Shown in pieces: positions 14,437 to 21,943 of a stretch of 42,916 nt of DNA. Position numbers and translations under genes: made by a program. The stretch spans positions 1 to 42,916 of the forward strand of contig NZ_LLXX01000118.1 in NCBI RefSeq assembly GCF_001440405.1, in the 5' to 3' direction. Positions within the stretch are counted from its first letter, which is position 1, and the number at the start of each line of letters is the position of its first letter. The notes under the pieces were generated by a model. It did no database searches and was not told where the DNA came from. It was given only the letters and a program-made list of their open reading frames with translations. The stretch comes from Bradyrhizobium valentinum (GTDB lineage Bacteria; Pseudomonadota; Alphaproteobacteria; Rhizobiales; Xanthobacteraceae).

Positions 14437-14751
14437 TGTCTGCTCGCAGGTCGTAGCCCGCCGTTTGGCGTGCTTGAGCGTAGTGACCCCGGCCTTGGTG
14501 ATCCGCAAGGTCACGCCCTTCCCCTGGTAACGCGATCCCGACAGCGCCACGCGCTTGGGCAGTGTCAGCGCCTTGCCGTCGAGCTGCAGATGGGCGCGGG
14601 AATCGTATTGGAAAAATCCGACGATGAATTGCGCCCCGTCCGCGCAACGATAGTTCCGGAAGGTCGACTGCGCGAACGCGGCCGACGGTGCGGTTGCAAT
14701 CGCCGCCGCGCACAGCGCAGCGCCAAAAATCGTATTCCCAAGACAATTCAT
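14434..14751 (-). CDS. MliC-family lysozyme-inhibitor-like exported protein
   Basis: A 105-residue protein with a Sec signal peptide (residues 1-28, cut after AAFA; no lipobox Cys, so probably soluble in the periplasm). It is followed by an MliC-type domain: FRNYRCADGAQFIVGF, AHLQLDGKALTLPKRVALSG, SRYQGKGVTLRITKAG and a final Cys. MliC/PliC proteins block C-type lysozymes; the characteristic Ser-Gly (ALSGSRY) is present. The 5' end and upstream region of this gene are partly duplicated at 17048-17162. Confidence 0.8.
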   Translation of the reverse strand: MNCLGNTIFGAALCAAAIATAPSAAFAQSTFRNYRCADGAQFIVGFFQYDSRAHLQLDGKALTLPKRVALSGSRYQGKGVTLRITKAGVTTLKHAKRRATTCEQT

Positions 14752-14834
14752 GTTTCGCCCCGTGGAGGGTTCAGTATAGACGAGACGGAAGCGGACGACA
14801 TGCCCTTCCGTCGGCTGTCCGCAACATGAGATCG
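14719..14834 (-). repeat. 5' end and upstream region of the MliC-like gene, copy 1 of a dispersed repeat
   Basis: This stretch holds the first codons, ribosome binding site and presumed promoter (TATACT on the minus strand) of the MliC-like gene. It is roughly 78% identical by eye to 17048-17162 in the same orientation, with one single-base gap. Confidence 0.75.
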
Positions 14835-14853
14835 CCCGGGGCAGTGACGGACT

Positions 14854-16452
14854 TTACCGGCCCCAGAATGCGGGCGTCGCTTTGAACCGCCGCCATCTCT
14901 TGCGCAACGTTCTCGCCGCCGCAATCTGATCGCGGGCTTGCCAACCAGCCACTGCGCCGATGGCGAGATGAAGCGCAGGCTGATCTTCCTGCCTCATGGC
15001 ATCGAGCAGAATGCGGGAGCTTGCGATGTCGCGCGCGCGTCCGAGACTGGTCTGGAGCCTGGCGAGCCGCCTCGCGTAACGCCTGGCAGACGCATGCGTG
15101 GCATAAAGGGGCAGAAAGAACTCCGCCGCATAGCGCAGCTTCTTGAGGTCGATTCTGAGATCGTGCTGCGCATCGATGTTGAGCCGCCGGAAATGCGCGC
15201 CACGTCTGAGCGCCTTGCGATGCAAGCGCGCCAAAATCTTGTTCGCGAGCGTCGGCATCGGTAGCGACAAGACGGCCAGCGCTTCGCAGTCGATCTCGTT
15301 GCGCCAGCTACGGCGTTCCACCAAATGCCCCAGCGAGAGCAGGAAACGGCTGCAGCGGGGATCGGCGAGAACGGTCTGCAAGGCGGCGTAGCTCGACTTG
15401 CGCTGCCGTTCGACCGCCTCGCGCAGGCTGCCGAAATCGACATCCGGAGCCGCCGCGGCCAGGCGAGCGACGGTCGTTTCGGCGAAAACATCCCATTCCC
15501 GCGCCGGGCCGAGCTGCTGCATCAGCCACCGCGCTTCGCTGTTGACCGTCTGGAATGCAGGCGACGGAATATCGCGCCGGAACAACGCACATATTGTCCG
15601 TAAGCGGCGCAACGCGACACGCATCTGGTGTACGCCTTCGGGGTCCGACCCCTCCTCCGCCACGGCGTGATTTTTCAGAAGATGATGCCAGCAGGTCCCC
15701 ATCAGGACTGCGATGACGTCATCGACCACATGCTCTGCAGTAATGCTGAATGGCTCGGCTTTCGCCGCCGGCCGCACAACGTCGAACGCAAGCGCATAGC
15801 CGCGTTCCGCCTTGCTGCGCGTGCCGACCTGTAGCGGCGCAGCGTCGAGCAACTGCGTTCCAAGATCGAACAGGATGCCGGCATTGCCGCTCTTCAATTC
15901 GAGTTCGATTTCGGAAAGGACTTGCTGGCGCCCACCGGCCTCGATCATCCCCTCGTCGAATGCGATTTCAACGGAAGCATCGGGCAGATCGAGTTGCCGT
16001 GCGTGCCGGCGAATTCTCGTCGCGAAAACCGGCACCAGCGCCTCGTTGGTAAGCGTCGTCACGGGATCGCCGACCTCGTCGGCGGGAAGCCGCGCCAGAT
16101 CAGGGCTGAAGTCGTCAAGCGGCGTTTCCCACTGCCGTCGGGTCAGAGGTTGTCCGCTATTGGGGAGCTTGAGTGTCTGAATGAAGTGCTTGCCGCTGCG
16201 TCGCACGCGCAGCGACACGCCATGTTGGAACAGCAGGCGCTCCGGCGTATCGTAATACACCGTTTCCAGCCGGCGAAACGCGCCGCGGTTGCGCGCATGC
16301 TGCACGATGACAGGCATCTCGCGCAGCTGTTCGAGGGCTCCTTGCGGCGCGAGCAGCTTAAGTTCGATTTCCGCCTGTTCGCCCGGTCGCACGGCAAGCG
16401 CCGCGCCGGAATCGCTCACGACTGGCTGCCGCGCGTTCAACGATATCTCCAT
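14854..16452 (-). CDS. CYTH-CHAD domain protein
   Basis: A 532-residue cytosolic protein. The N-terminal CYTH domain has the EIELKL (ExExK) metal/triphosphate motif (about residues 27-32), YYDTPERLLFQHGVSLRVRR and the strand EIELELKSG. The C-terminal CHAD domain is rich in conserved His/Arg pairs (EGVHQMRVALRRLRT; HDLRIDLKKLRYAAEFF). CYTH enzymes hydrolyse inorganic triphosphate and CHAD helices bind polyphosphate, so a role in polyphosphate metabolism is likely. I start at ATG 16452 (MEISLNARQ); an upstream TTG at 16512 would add a hydrophobic 20-residue stretch and has no better ribosome binding site, so the start is uncertain. Single gene, apparently. Confidence 0.9.
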   Translation of the reverse strand: MEISLNARQPVVSDSGAALAVRPGEQAEIELKLLAPQGALEQLREMPVIVQHARNRGAFRRLETVYYDTPERLLFQHGVSLRVRRSGKHFIQTLKLPNSGQPLTRRQWETPLDDFSPDLARLPADEVGDPVTTLTNEALVPVFATRIRRHARQLDLPDASVEIAFDEGMIEAGGRQQVLSEIELELKSGNAGILFDLGTQLLDAAPLQVGTRSKAERGYALAFDVVRPAAKAEPFSITAEHVVDDVIAVLMGTCWHHLLKNHAVAEEGSDPEGVHQMRVALRRLRTICALFRRDIPSPAFQTVNSEARWLMQQLGPAREWDVFAETTVARLAAAAPDVDFGSLREAVERQRKSSYAALQTVLADPRCSRFLLSLGHLVERRSWRNEIDCEALAVLSLPMPTLANKILARLHRKALRRGAHFRRLNIDAQHDLRIDLKKLRYAAEFFLPLYATHASARRYARRLARLQTSLGRARDIASSRILLDAMRQEDQPALHLAIGAVAGWQARDQIAAARTLRKRWRRFKATPAFWGR

Positions 16453-16796
16453 CGGGATGGCGTATGAATATTTTATGACAACGACAAGGCATATCCAAGT
16501 TGTCCAAGGCAATGAGTCCGCGAATTGAAGTGAAGGTCACATGGTAGGGTTACGAGAGGGCAGGTTTGCGCATCTCGCGAGGCGCCGCAAGCAGAGCAAC
16601 GCCTCTCATCCGGTAATGGTAGACAAAGAGAAGAACCAGCTGATCGTCGTGCTGAGCGAAGGCCGGGATCGCGGGGCCCGGGGGCTGGTTGCAGTCCGCC
16701 TGGTCGGCGGCCTCAGCCTTTCGTAAGCTGTATGGTCCTCGCCCTGCAAGGGTGATAATGTCTACCTCAAATCAACTAGCCGGAGGAGGTCCCGCC
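16453..16796. other. 344-bp region with no supported gene
   Basis: Divergent gap between the CYTH-CHAD gene and the 39-residue gene. It contains an open frame at 16541-16726 that I do not accept, because its Arg-rich translation shows no domain. It should hold the promoters for both flanking genes. Confidence 0.5.
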
Positions 16797-16916
16797 ATGC
16801 TTGCGGAGAAATTCTTCCTGGTGCTCGAAACGCTCAGGAGTTTTGCTTCGGATGGAAGCGTCAAGGTGGTCAGCACCACGCCGCATATCCCGGTCAAGGT
16901 GCCGCCACGGAAGTAG
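16797..16916 (+). CDS. Conserved rhizobial micro-protein (39 aa)
   Basis: A 39-residue protein starting MLAEKFFLVLETLRSFASDG and ending VVSTTPHIPVKVPPRK. Short proteins with this MLAEKFFL..LETL start and PHxPVKxP end occur in several copies in Bradyrhizobium genomes (from memory); their function is unknown. Strong support comes from GGAGGAGGT upstream of the ATG and a good terminator directly after the stop. The N-terminal half could form an amphipathic helix. Confidence 0.75.
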   Translation: MLAEKFFLVLETLRSFASDGSVKVVSTTPHIPVKVPPRK

Positions 16917-16920
16917 CCCA

Positions 16921-16954
16921 GAGGCCGCCTCAGTAGGCGGCCTCTTCCGCTTTT
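16921..16954 (+). terminator. Terminator after the 39-residue gene
   Basis: A 10-bp GC-rich stem (GAGGCCGCCT / AGGCGGCCTC, 16921-16944) with a CAGT loop, followed by TTCCGCTTTT. It begins 5 bp after the TAG stop. Confidence 0.85.
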
Positions 16955-17047
16955 CGAAATACTGACCGGAACGGCCGTCCGCAGACAACTCTGAATCTAT
17001 GGGCTCACGGCCACGGAACGGCCGCAGCCGCTGCGCGGCGCATAACG

Positions 17048-17162
17048 AGCGCCAAAATCGTAATCGTCCGACAATTGACGTTTCGTCCCCTGGCAAGTTC
17101 AGTGTAGACGAGACGGGGGCGAACGGCATGCCCTTCCGTCGTTTGTCTGCAGCACGAGATCG
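17048..17162 (-). repeat. Decayed second copy of the MliC upstream/5' region
   Basis: About 78% identical by eye to 14719-14834. The ATG of the MliC-like gene corresponds to ACGTCA here, and the rest of the gene is absent, so this is a relic of a gene start or a duplicated promoter piece. It ends 12 bp before the tyrosine phosphatase start and may supply part of that gene's upstream region. Confidence 0.65.
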
Positions 17163-17174
17163 TTCAAACCGCCG

Positions 17175-17930
17175 ATGTCAGATTCCCCTGCCTCCCCCAC
17201 CCGCCATTTCAATCTCTCCGGCGCCAGCAATTTTCGCGATCTTGGCGGCTATCCGACAAGCGACGGCCGGACTGTGCGCTGGCGGCAGATCTTCCGCTCC
17301 AACCATCTCGGCCATCTCAGCGATGACGACGTCTCCGTCCTGCGGGAGCTGGGCCTTCGCAGCGCGTTCGACTTTCGCGGTACCGAGGAGCGCGCCGCCG
17401 CCCTGTGCGGCATGCCTGAAATATCAGTTCATTCGCTGCCGGTCGAACCCACGGTGGTCGCGGCACTGCGCGCGATCGCAGCCGCCGGCACGCCGCTGTC
17501 GACGGAGCACGCTATCGAGGTGATGCGCGACTCCTACCGCAGCTACGTGCAGAACAACACGCAACGTTTCCGCGCGCTGTTTGCGCATCTGTTGGAAGAT
17601 CGCGCGCCGCTGGTGATCCATTGCACTGCCGGCAAGGACCGTACCGGTTTTGCCTGCGCACTGATCCTGCACACCCTCGGCGTTTCCGACGACATCATCT
17701 CGGAAGACTATCTCCTCACCAATCGCTTCTACCGCAGGGATCCCAATTCCGGCAGCGACCTGCCCGACGAGGTCAAACAGGTGCTGGGTTCAGTGCAGGA
17801 ATCGTTCCTTGCTGCAGCATTCGAGGTCATCGACGCCGAATATGGCGATCTCGAAAGCTATCTCCGTGACGGCCTCGGTATCGGAAAAGCCGAACGCGCC
17901 CATCTCGAAGCGCGCTACCTGCAAGGCTGA
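17175..17930 (+). CDS. Tyrosine-protein phosphatase (Y_phosphatase3 / LipA type)
   Basis: A 251-residue cytosolic phosphatase. It opens with FNLSGASNFRDLGGYPTSDG and RQIFRSNHLGHLSDDD, typical of this bacterial family, has FDFRGTEER, and carries the active-site P-loop HCTAGKDRTG with nucleophile Cys150 and Arg156 (CX5R). The family includes LipA-like enzymes that act on phosphotyrosine and phosphoinositides; the natural substrate is not known here. The ribosome binding site at ATG 17175 is weak. It converges on the next gene with a 15-bp gap. Confidence 0.93.
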   Translation: MSDSPASPTRHFNLSGASNFRDLGGYPTSDGRTVRWRQIFRSNHLGHLSDDDVSVLRELGLRSAFDFRGTEERAAALCGMPEISVHSLPVEPTVVAALRAIAAAGTPLSTEHAIEVMRDSYRSYVQNNTQRFRALFAHLLEDRAPLVIHCTAGKDRTGFACALILHTLGVSDDIISEDYLLTNRFYRRDPNSGSDLPDEVKQVLGSVQESFLAAAFEVIDAEYGDLESYLRDGLGIGKAERAHLEARYLQG

Positions 17931-17945
17931 TCTTCTAATCCGCCT

Positions 17946-18632
17946 TCACCTCACCCGCTGCATCGACACGACCTGCGCGGACAGCTTGCCGCCTCTCGCC
18001 CTGACGTTGACCTGCACCTTGTAGTCGTTGCTGGTTTCGCCCTTTGGCGCATAGAGCATCGCAGTAAAGCGCACGCGGCCGCGCGCATCGAGTGTCACCG
18101 GCAGATCCTCGTGCACTCGGAAGGAATTACCCTGGCGATTTCGCGGCGGCAGCCTGGCCGTCATGACAGGCTCGACCAGCGCACGCAGATCGAGCTTGGT
18201 CGCCGTTGCACCATCAATCCGGTAATAGGCAAAGGAATCGCTGTCCCAGCGGCTGTTCGCGACCTCGATGACGGCCTGGCTGTCCGGTGACCAGGCCGCA
18301 ATCAATTCGTAGCGGTTCGCCCGTATCTCGCCTGTCTCCCAATAGGTGCCGCCAAGTGTGGCAAGCACCGCGCCATCGGTGACGCGGACCAGGACGTTTT
18401 CGACGTTGTTGGGAATCTCGTCGCCGGACGGCAGGCCCTGCGAGGTCCGCCAGGCGAACGCATAATTTTTGGATGGCGAGGTGGCGTTGGCGAACACCCG
18501 CAACGCATCCTTGCCTTCACCGCAGACGAGGCCGCCACGCTGATCGGCGATGCAGGCCTGGGCTCGCACCGGCGCCGTTTGCGACGCGTACAATGCGAGG
18601 AGGACGACCGGAAATGTCAAAGCGCTGCGCAC
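17946..18632 (-). CDS. Exported protein of unknown function (228 aa)
   Basis: A 228-residue protein with a Sec signal peptide (residues 1-24, cut after PVRA). The mature part has one Cys pair near the N-terminus (ACIADQRGGLVCGEG) and a beta-rich body (VRVTDGAVLATLGGTYWETG; AAWSPDSQAVIEVANSRWDS) that resembles a propeller-like strand repeat, but I cannot assign a family. The start is GTG 18632 with AGGA 7 nt upstream. It should be periplasmic. Confidence 0.82.
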   Translation of the reverse strand: MRSALTFPVVLLALYASQTAPVRAQACIADQRGGLVCGEGKDALRVFANATSPSKNYAFAWRTSQGLPSGDEIPNNVENVLVRVTDGAVLATLGGTYWETGEIRANRYELIAAWSPDSQAVIEVANSRWDSDSFAYYRIDGATATKLDLRALVEPVMTARLPPRNRQGNSFRVHEDLPVTLDARGRVRFTAMLYAPKGETSNDYKVQVNVRARGGKLSAQVVSMQRVR

Positions 18633-18708
18633 GGTTCGATCCTAAGCTCCGGCCGCCTGCTCCGTAAAGCGGTGGACGGATTTGGCGGCCGTGCGGCTCG
18701 CTATCGGC

Positions 18709-18909
18709 TCAGGCCGCCGCTTCCATTTCCAGTTCGGCATCGAGATCGGCGATGACGTCCTCGAACGCCGAGATCGCCTGCTGGATCGCAGCGATCTGCA
18801 TCAATTCCCAGCTCGAGACCGGACCGCTGCGATTCTGCAGCGCTACGACCAGGTCGCGCCGCTGCTCCTTAAGCTGAACAAGCGGTAAACCATGATCCGG
18901 CAAACCCAT
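18709..18909 (-). CDS. Small acidic helical protein (66 aa)
   Basis: A 66-residue soluble protein, mostly helical: LPLVQLKEQRRDLVVALQNR, then SSWELMQIAAIQQAISAFED and VIADLDAELEMEAAA. A heptad-like spacing of hydrophobic residues suggests a short coiled coil. AGGGGGA lies upstream of ATG 18909. No family is recognised. It is a single gene upstream of 253 bp of non-coding DNA in which I see no clear element. Confidence 0.72.
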   Translation of the reverse strand: MGLPDHGLPLVQLKEQRRDLVVALQNRSGPVSSWELMQIAAIQQAISAFEDVIADLDAELEMEAAA

Positions 18910-19162
18910 GACAAATCCCCCTGCCTTTTGTTGGTATCCGCTTGTACCCGAACGGAGTCTGCAAACGGCTTACAGAACTCCGGCAAATTTTATCGATTCC
19001 GACCCATTTCCGTGGTCGTACGCAACTCGCTCCCTGCGGACGGGCGCGGCCCGCGGCAATTTTGGCGCGTGAAACAGATCGTTCCATGCAGAAATTCGCC
19101 GCATTGCCGGTGAAAAACTCCTGATAGGGTGCGCTCCCTTTCCCCGGCAGGCGGAGGCCCTC

Positions 19163-19843
19163 ATGCACGGAAAAGTCATTGTCGTGACGGGCGCGCTGGG
19201 AGCGCTCGGCCGGGTGGTCGTGGACGAAGCGCTGGCGCAGGGCGCCCGGATTGCAAGCGTCGATCATGCGCCGACGCAAGCGCCGGCAACAGTGGATCTG
19301 TTCGAACTCGGCGGCATCGACCTCACCGATGCGGCCCAGGCCGGCAAGGCGATCAATGCGGCCGCATCGCATTTCGGCAAGCTCGATGCGCTGATCAACA
19401 TCGCCGGCGGTTTCGCTTTTGAGACGGTGGCTGATGGCGATCCCAAAACCTGGCAACGAATGTACGCGCTCAATGTCATGACCGCGCTCAACGCCTCGCG
19501 CGCGGCGATCCCGCATCTCGCCGCATCGGGCGCCGGCCGCATCGTCAATATCGGCGCGATGGGCGCTCTGCAGGCAGGCCCCGGCATGGGCGCCTACGCC
19601 GCCTCCAAGGCCGGCGTGCATCGCCTCACCGAGGCGCTCGCCACCGAACTGAAGGGCAAGATCACGGTCAATGCCGTGCTGCCGTCGATCATCGACACTG
19701 CGGCCAACCGCGCCAGCATGCCGAAAGCCGATTTCGCAAAATGGGTGACGCCGAAGGAACTGGCTGACGTCATCCTGTTCCTCGCCAGCGACGCGGCGAG
19801 CGCCGTCACGGGTGCCTTGCTGCCGGTGAACGGGCGGGTTTAA
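19163..19843 (+). CDS. Short-chain dehydrogenase/reductase family protein
   Basis: A 226-residue SDR with the nucleotide-binding TGALGALG (residues 9-16), INIAGG, the catalytic YAASK (Tyr and Lys) and VLPSIIDT. The residue usually Ser in the NISS segment appears as Ala (NIGAMGAL), so the active site may be altered. NAD(P)H-dependent oxidoreductase activity on an unknown substrate is the family expectation. ATG 19163 has GGAGG upstream. The stop overlaps the stop of the convergent GrlR-like copy 3 by 4 bp. Confidence 0.9.
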   Translation: MHGKVIVVTGALGALGRVVVDEALAQGARIASVDHAPTQAPATVDLFELGGIDLTDAAQAGKAINAAASHFGKLDALINIAGGFAFETVADGDPKTWQRMYALNVMTALNASRAAIPHLAASGAGRIVNIGAMGALQAGPGMGAYAASKAGVHRLTEALATELKGKITVNAVLPSIIDTAANRASMPKADFAKWVTPKELADVILFLASDAASAVTGALLPVNGRV

Positions 19844-20553
19844 CCCTCAACCTCCACCAGCTTTCGCAGCACCGCCTTGAAGCGGATGCTGCGCTTGCCG
19901 GCGAGCGCGGTGGCTTCGCCTTCCGCGCCATAGCTGTCGTAGGTGCCGGAAAAGCCGATGCCAACTTCATGGCCGGCGAACAACGGCCGATCGCTTCCAG
20001 CCGGTGTATGCTCGCGGTTGATGAGTTCGCCTTTCCATTTGCCGTTCGCCGCTGAGTACGCACCGATATAGTCGAAGAACGCGTCGCCGCCCCTGATGCG
20101 GCCGTCCTGTAGCAGCATGACGCCGGTGTTGCCGGCGTCTATACCGTCGAGCATGCGGATGTGGATGGAATAGAGCCCGTTGCTGATCCCGTCAGGGCCG
20201 ACCGCGCCGGGCGGCGGCGCGTCGGCATCGTTGATCGGGGTCAGGACGGTGGTGAACCGGGCCTCCGGCAAGGCCGTGCTGCCGCCCTCGAAATGAATTT
20301 CCTCCCCGCGGCACACGCCTGTGAAATTCATCGCGATGTTGTCGAGGTCGAACATCGGGACATATCCGGGATCGTGGAAGTGACGCGACATCGTGCATTC
20401 GGCGGAGATGACGCCATTGGCCTCGGTGAAGTGGCCGACGAAAGAAGAGCCGGAATCGCCGCCATAGAGCCTGCCGCCCGCGGTCGCGAACATCACGCCG
20501 GAACCCGTTCCACGCTCCGTGGTGAAACGGAATTTGTACAATCCTTGCAGCAC
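19840..20553 (-). CDS. GrlR-like two-domain protein, copy 3
   Basis: A 237-residue paralogue of the genes at 9433 and 11647, more diverged in the first half (LQGLYKFRFTTERGTGSGVM, GGRLYGGDSGSSFVGHF) than in the second (SNGLYSIHIRMLDGIDAG, GRIRGGDAFFDYIGAY, HEVGIGFSGTYDSYGAEGEA, TALAGKRSIRFKAVLRKL). The GSGVM and GGD motifs are closest to classical GrlR. The start is GTG 20553 with GGAG about 10 nt upstream. It converges on the SDR gene with overlapping stops. Function unknown, as for the other copies. Confidence 0.83.
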   Translation of the reverse strand: MLQGLYKFRFTTERGTGSGVMFATAGGRLYGGDSGSSFVGHFTEANGVISAECTMSRHFHDPGYVPMFDLDNIAMNFTGVCRGEEIHFEGGSTALPEARFTTVLTPINDADAPPPGAVGPDGISNGLYSIHIRMLDGIDAGNTGVMLLQDGRIRGGDAFFDYIGAYSAANGKWKGELINREHTPAGSDRPLFAGHEVGIGFSGTYDSYGAEGEATALAGKRSIRFKAVLRKLVEVEG

Positions 20554-20745
20554 GCCCTGCTTACTCCGGAATCGGCAAACGCCAGTGACCCGCGAATGAT
20601 CGATCGCAGGTTCCGTCAGTTGCCGTTGGCCTTGTCCCCGCTCGGATAATAGCCGCTGCCGTGCTATCCGATCAAACGCTTTGCCGGAATTCAGCTAGAG
20701 TCCGCGGGATTGAGTCGCGGCTGCCTGCGCCGCCGGAGCGAAATT

Positions 20746-21432
20746 TTGGAAACCGCGCTTTATCTTCCCGTCAAACGCTTCCTCGAAAAGCTCGGCTTCA
20801 CCGTCAAGGGCGAAATCGGGGGCTGCGATCTGGTGGCTCTGAGTGCCGGCGATCCGCCGATCGTGGTGATCGGCGAACTGAAGCTTTCCTTCAACCTTGA
20901 ATTGATCCTGCAGGCGGTCGATCGCGCCGGCGCGGCCGACGAGGTCTGGCTCGCGGCCAAACTGTCTGCCCGCGGCAAGGGCCGCGAAAGCGACGCGCGA
21001 TATCGCAATCTTTGCCGCCGGCTTGGTTTCGGCATGCTCGCCATCACCAATACCGGCGACGTCGAGGTGATCGTCCAGCCGGCGACGGCAGCCCCTCGCC
21101 GCAATCCGAAAAAACGCTCGCGGCTGGTCGCGGAGCATCAGAAGCGCAAGGGCGATCCCGCCATGGGCGGATCGACGCGCGCGCCGATCATGACGGCCTA
21201 TCGGCAGCAGGCGCTGGCCTGCGCGTCCGCGCTGTCAGGCGGGCCGCGGCGCGTCAGAGACCTGCGGGCCGAGATTCCCGATGCCGGAAAGATCCTTCTG
21301 CACAACGTCTATGGCTGGTTCGACCGCGCCGAGCGCGGCATCTACGTGCTGACCGATGCCGGGCACGCGGCGTTGAAACGCTGGCCGCAGCAGCCGCCGG
21401 ATCTGGCGGTCGCCGGCAATCCCGCCCCATGA
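20746..21432 (+). CDS. DUF2161 protein with PD-(D/E)XK nuclease-like motif
   Basis: A 228-residue protein of the DUF2161 type: ETALYLPVKRFLEKLGFTVK at the start, then GGCDLVALSAG and IGELKLSFN. Asp28, Glu44 and Lys46 form a D-x15-ExK arrangement like the metal site of PD-(D/E)XK nucleases. The C-terminal part (residues 130-215), with LHNVYGWFDRAERGIYVLT, looks like a small winged helix. It may be a DNA-acting enzyme; activity is unproven. I chose TTG 20746 because GGAG lies 8 nt upstream and homology begins there; a longer TTG start at 20710 is possible. Confidence 0.82.
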   Translation: METALYLPVKRFLEKLGFTVKGEIGGCDLVALSAGDPPIVVIGELKLSFNLELILQAVDRAGAADEVWLAAKLSARGKGRESDARYRNLCRRLGFGMLAITNTGDVEVIVQPATAAPRRNPKKRSRLVAEHQKRKGDPAMGGSTRAPIMTAYRQQALACASALSGGPRRVRDLRAEIPDAGKILLHNVYGWFDRAERGIYVLTDAGHAALKRWPQQPPDLAVAGNPAP

Positions 21433-21574
21433 TGGCGACAACGGTGAAATCATCGAACCGTACGCCGCTACCGGACTTGATTGTAGGTGCATGGCTGCGT
21501 TGCCATACGAAGTTCTTATTGCAATGCAGCATAAGGGCACCTAGGTATCTTCGCAATCAGATGCGAGGCCCCCT

Positions 21575-21877
21575 ATGAGCGAAGACTGGAACACCAAATA
21601 CGGCACACGGCGCGTCCGTCGGGATCCGCCGACGCTGGAGGAGGCAATCTTCGCCGCAGTGGGGATCACCGACGACCAGCAGCAGCAGGCGGAAATCGCC
21701 GCCGCGCTGATGGGGCTGCCTTACGAGGAAGTGCTGGCCGAAGTGAAGAAGACCGGCCGCGCATTGGCGCGATCGGCTACCCGCGTCATCGCCGGCGAAC
21801 AGGGCGCGCAACGCTCCGTCGTGGTCGAGCGCCGCGTCATCAGGCGATTCGGCAACGACAAGCGCACCGGCACCTGA
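21575..21877 (+). CDS. Conserved hypothetical protein (100 aa)
   Basis: A 100-residue soluble protein: MSEDWNTKYGTRRVRRDPPT, then an acidic helix-rich middle (LEEAIFAAVGITDDQQQQAE, ALMGLPYEEVLAEVKKTG) and a basic end (VVVERRVIRRFGNDKRTGT). GAGG lies 6 nt before the ATG. Similar proteins occur in Bradyrhizobium from memory, but with no known function. It is followed by a hairpin shared with the convergent GNAT gene. Confidence 0.78.
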   Translation: MSEDWNTKYGTRRVRRDPPTLEEAIFAAVGITDDQQQQAEIAAALMGLPYEEVLAEVKKTGRALARSATRVIAGEQGAQRSVVVERRVIRRFGNDKRTGT

Positions 21878-21891
21878 ACAATCGAAGTTTT

Positions 21892-21927
21892 GGGCAATTC
21901 GCTGGATCAAAGCTCAGCGAATTGCCC
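21892..21927. terminator. Hairpin between convergent genes
   Basis: A 13-bp stem GGGCAATTCGCTG / CAGCGAATTGCCC with a 10-base loop lies between the 100-residue gene and the GNAT gene. No strong T run follows on either strand, so terminator function is likely but not certain. A second small stem, GCGCCGC / GCGGCGC, overlaps the GNAT stop. Confidence 0.6.
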
Positions 21928-21943
21928 TGATTGAACGCGCCGC

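Noticed and set aside
16541..16726. Open frame for a 61-residue protein after the CYTH-CHAD start
   Set aside because: The translation is Arg-rich and shows no domain, signal or membrane segment, and nothing downstream supports it as part of an operon. A GAAGG before the ATG is the only support.
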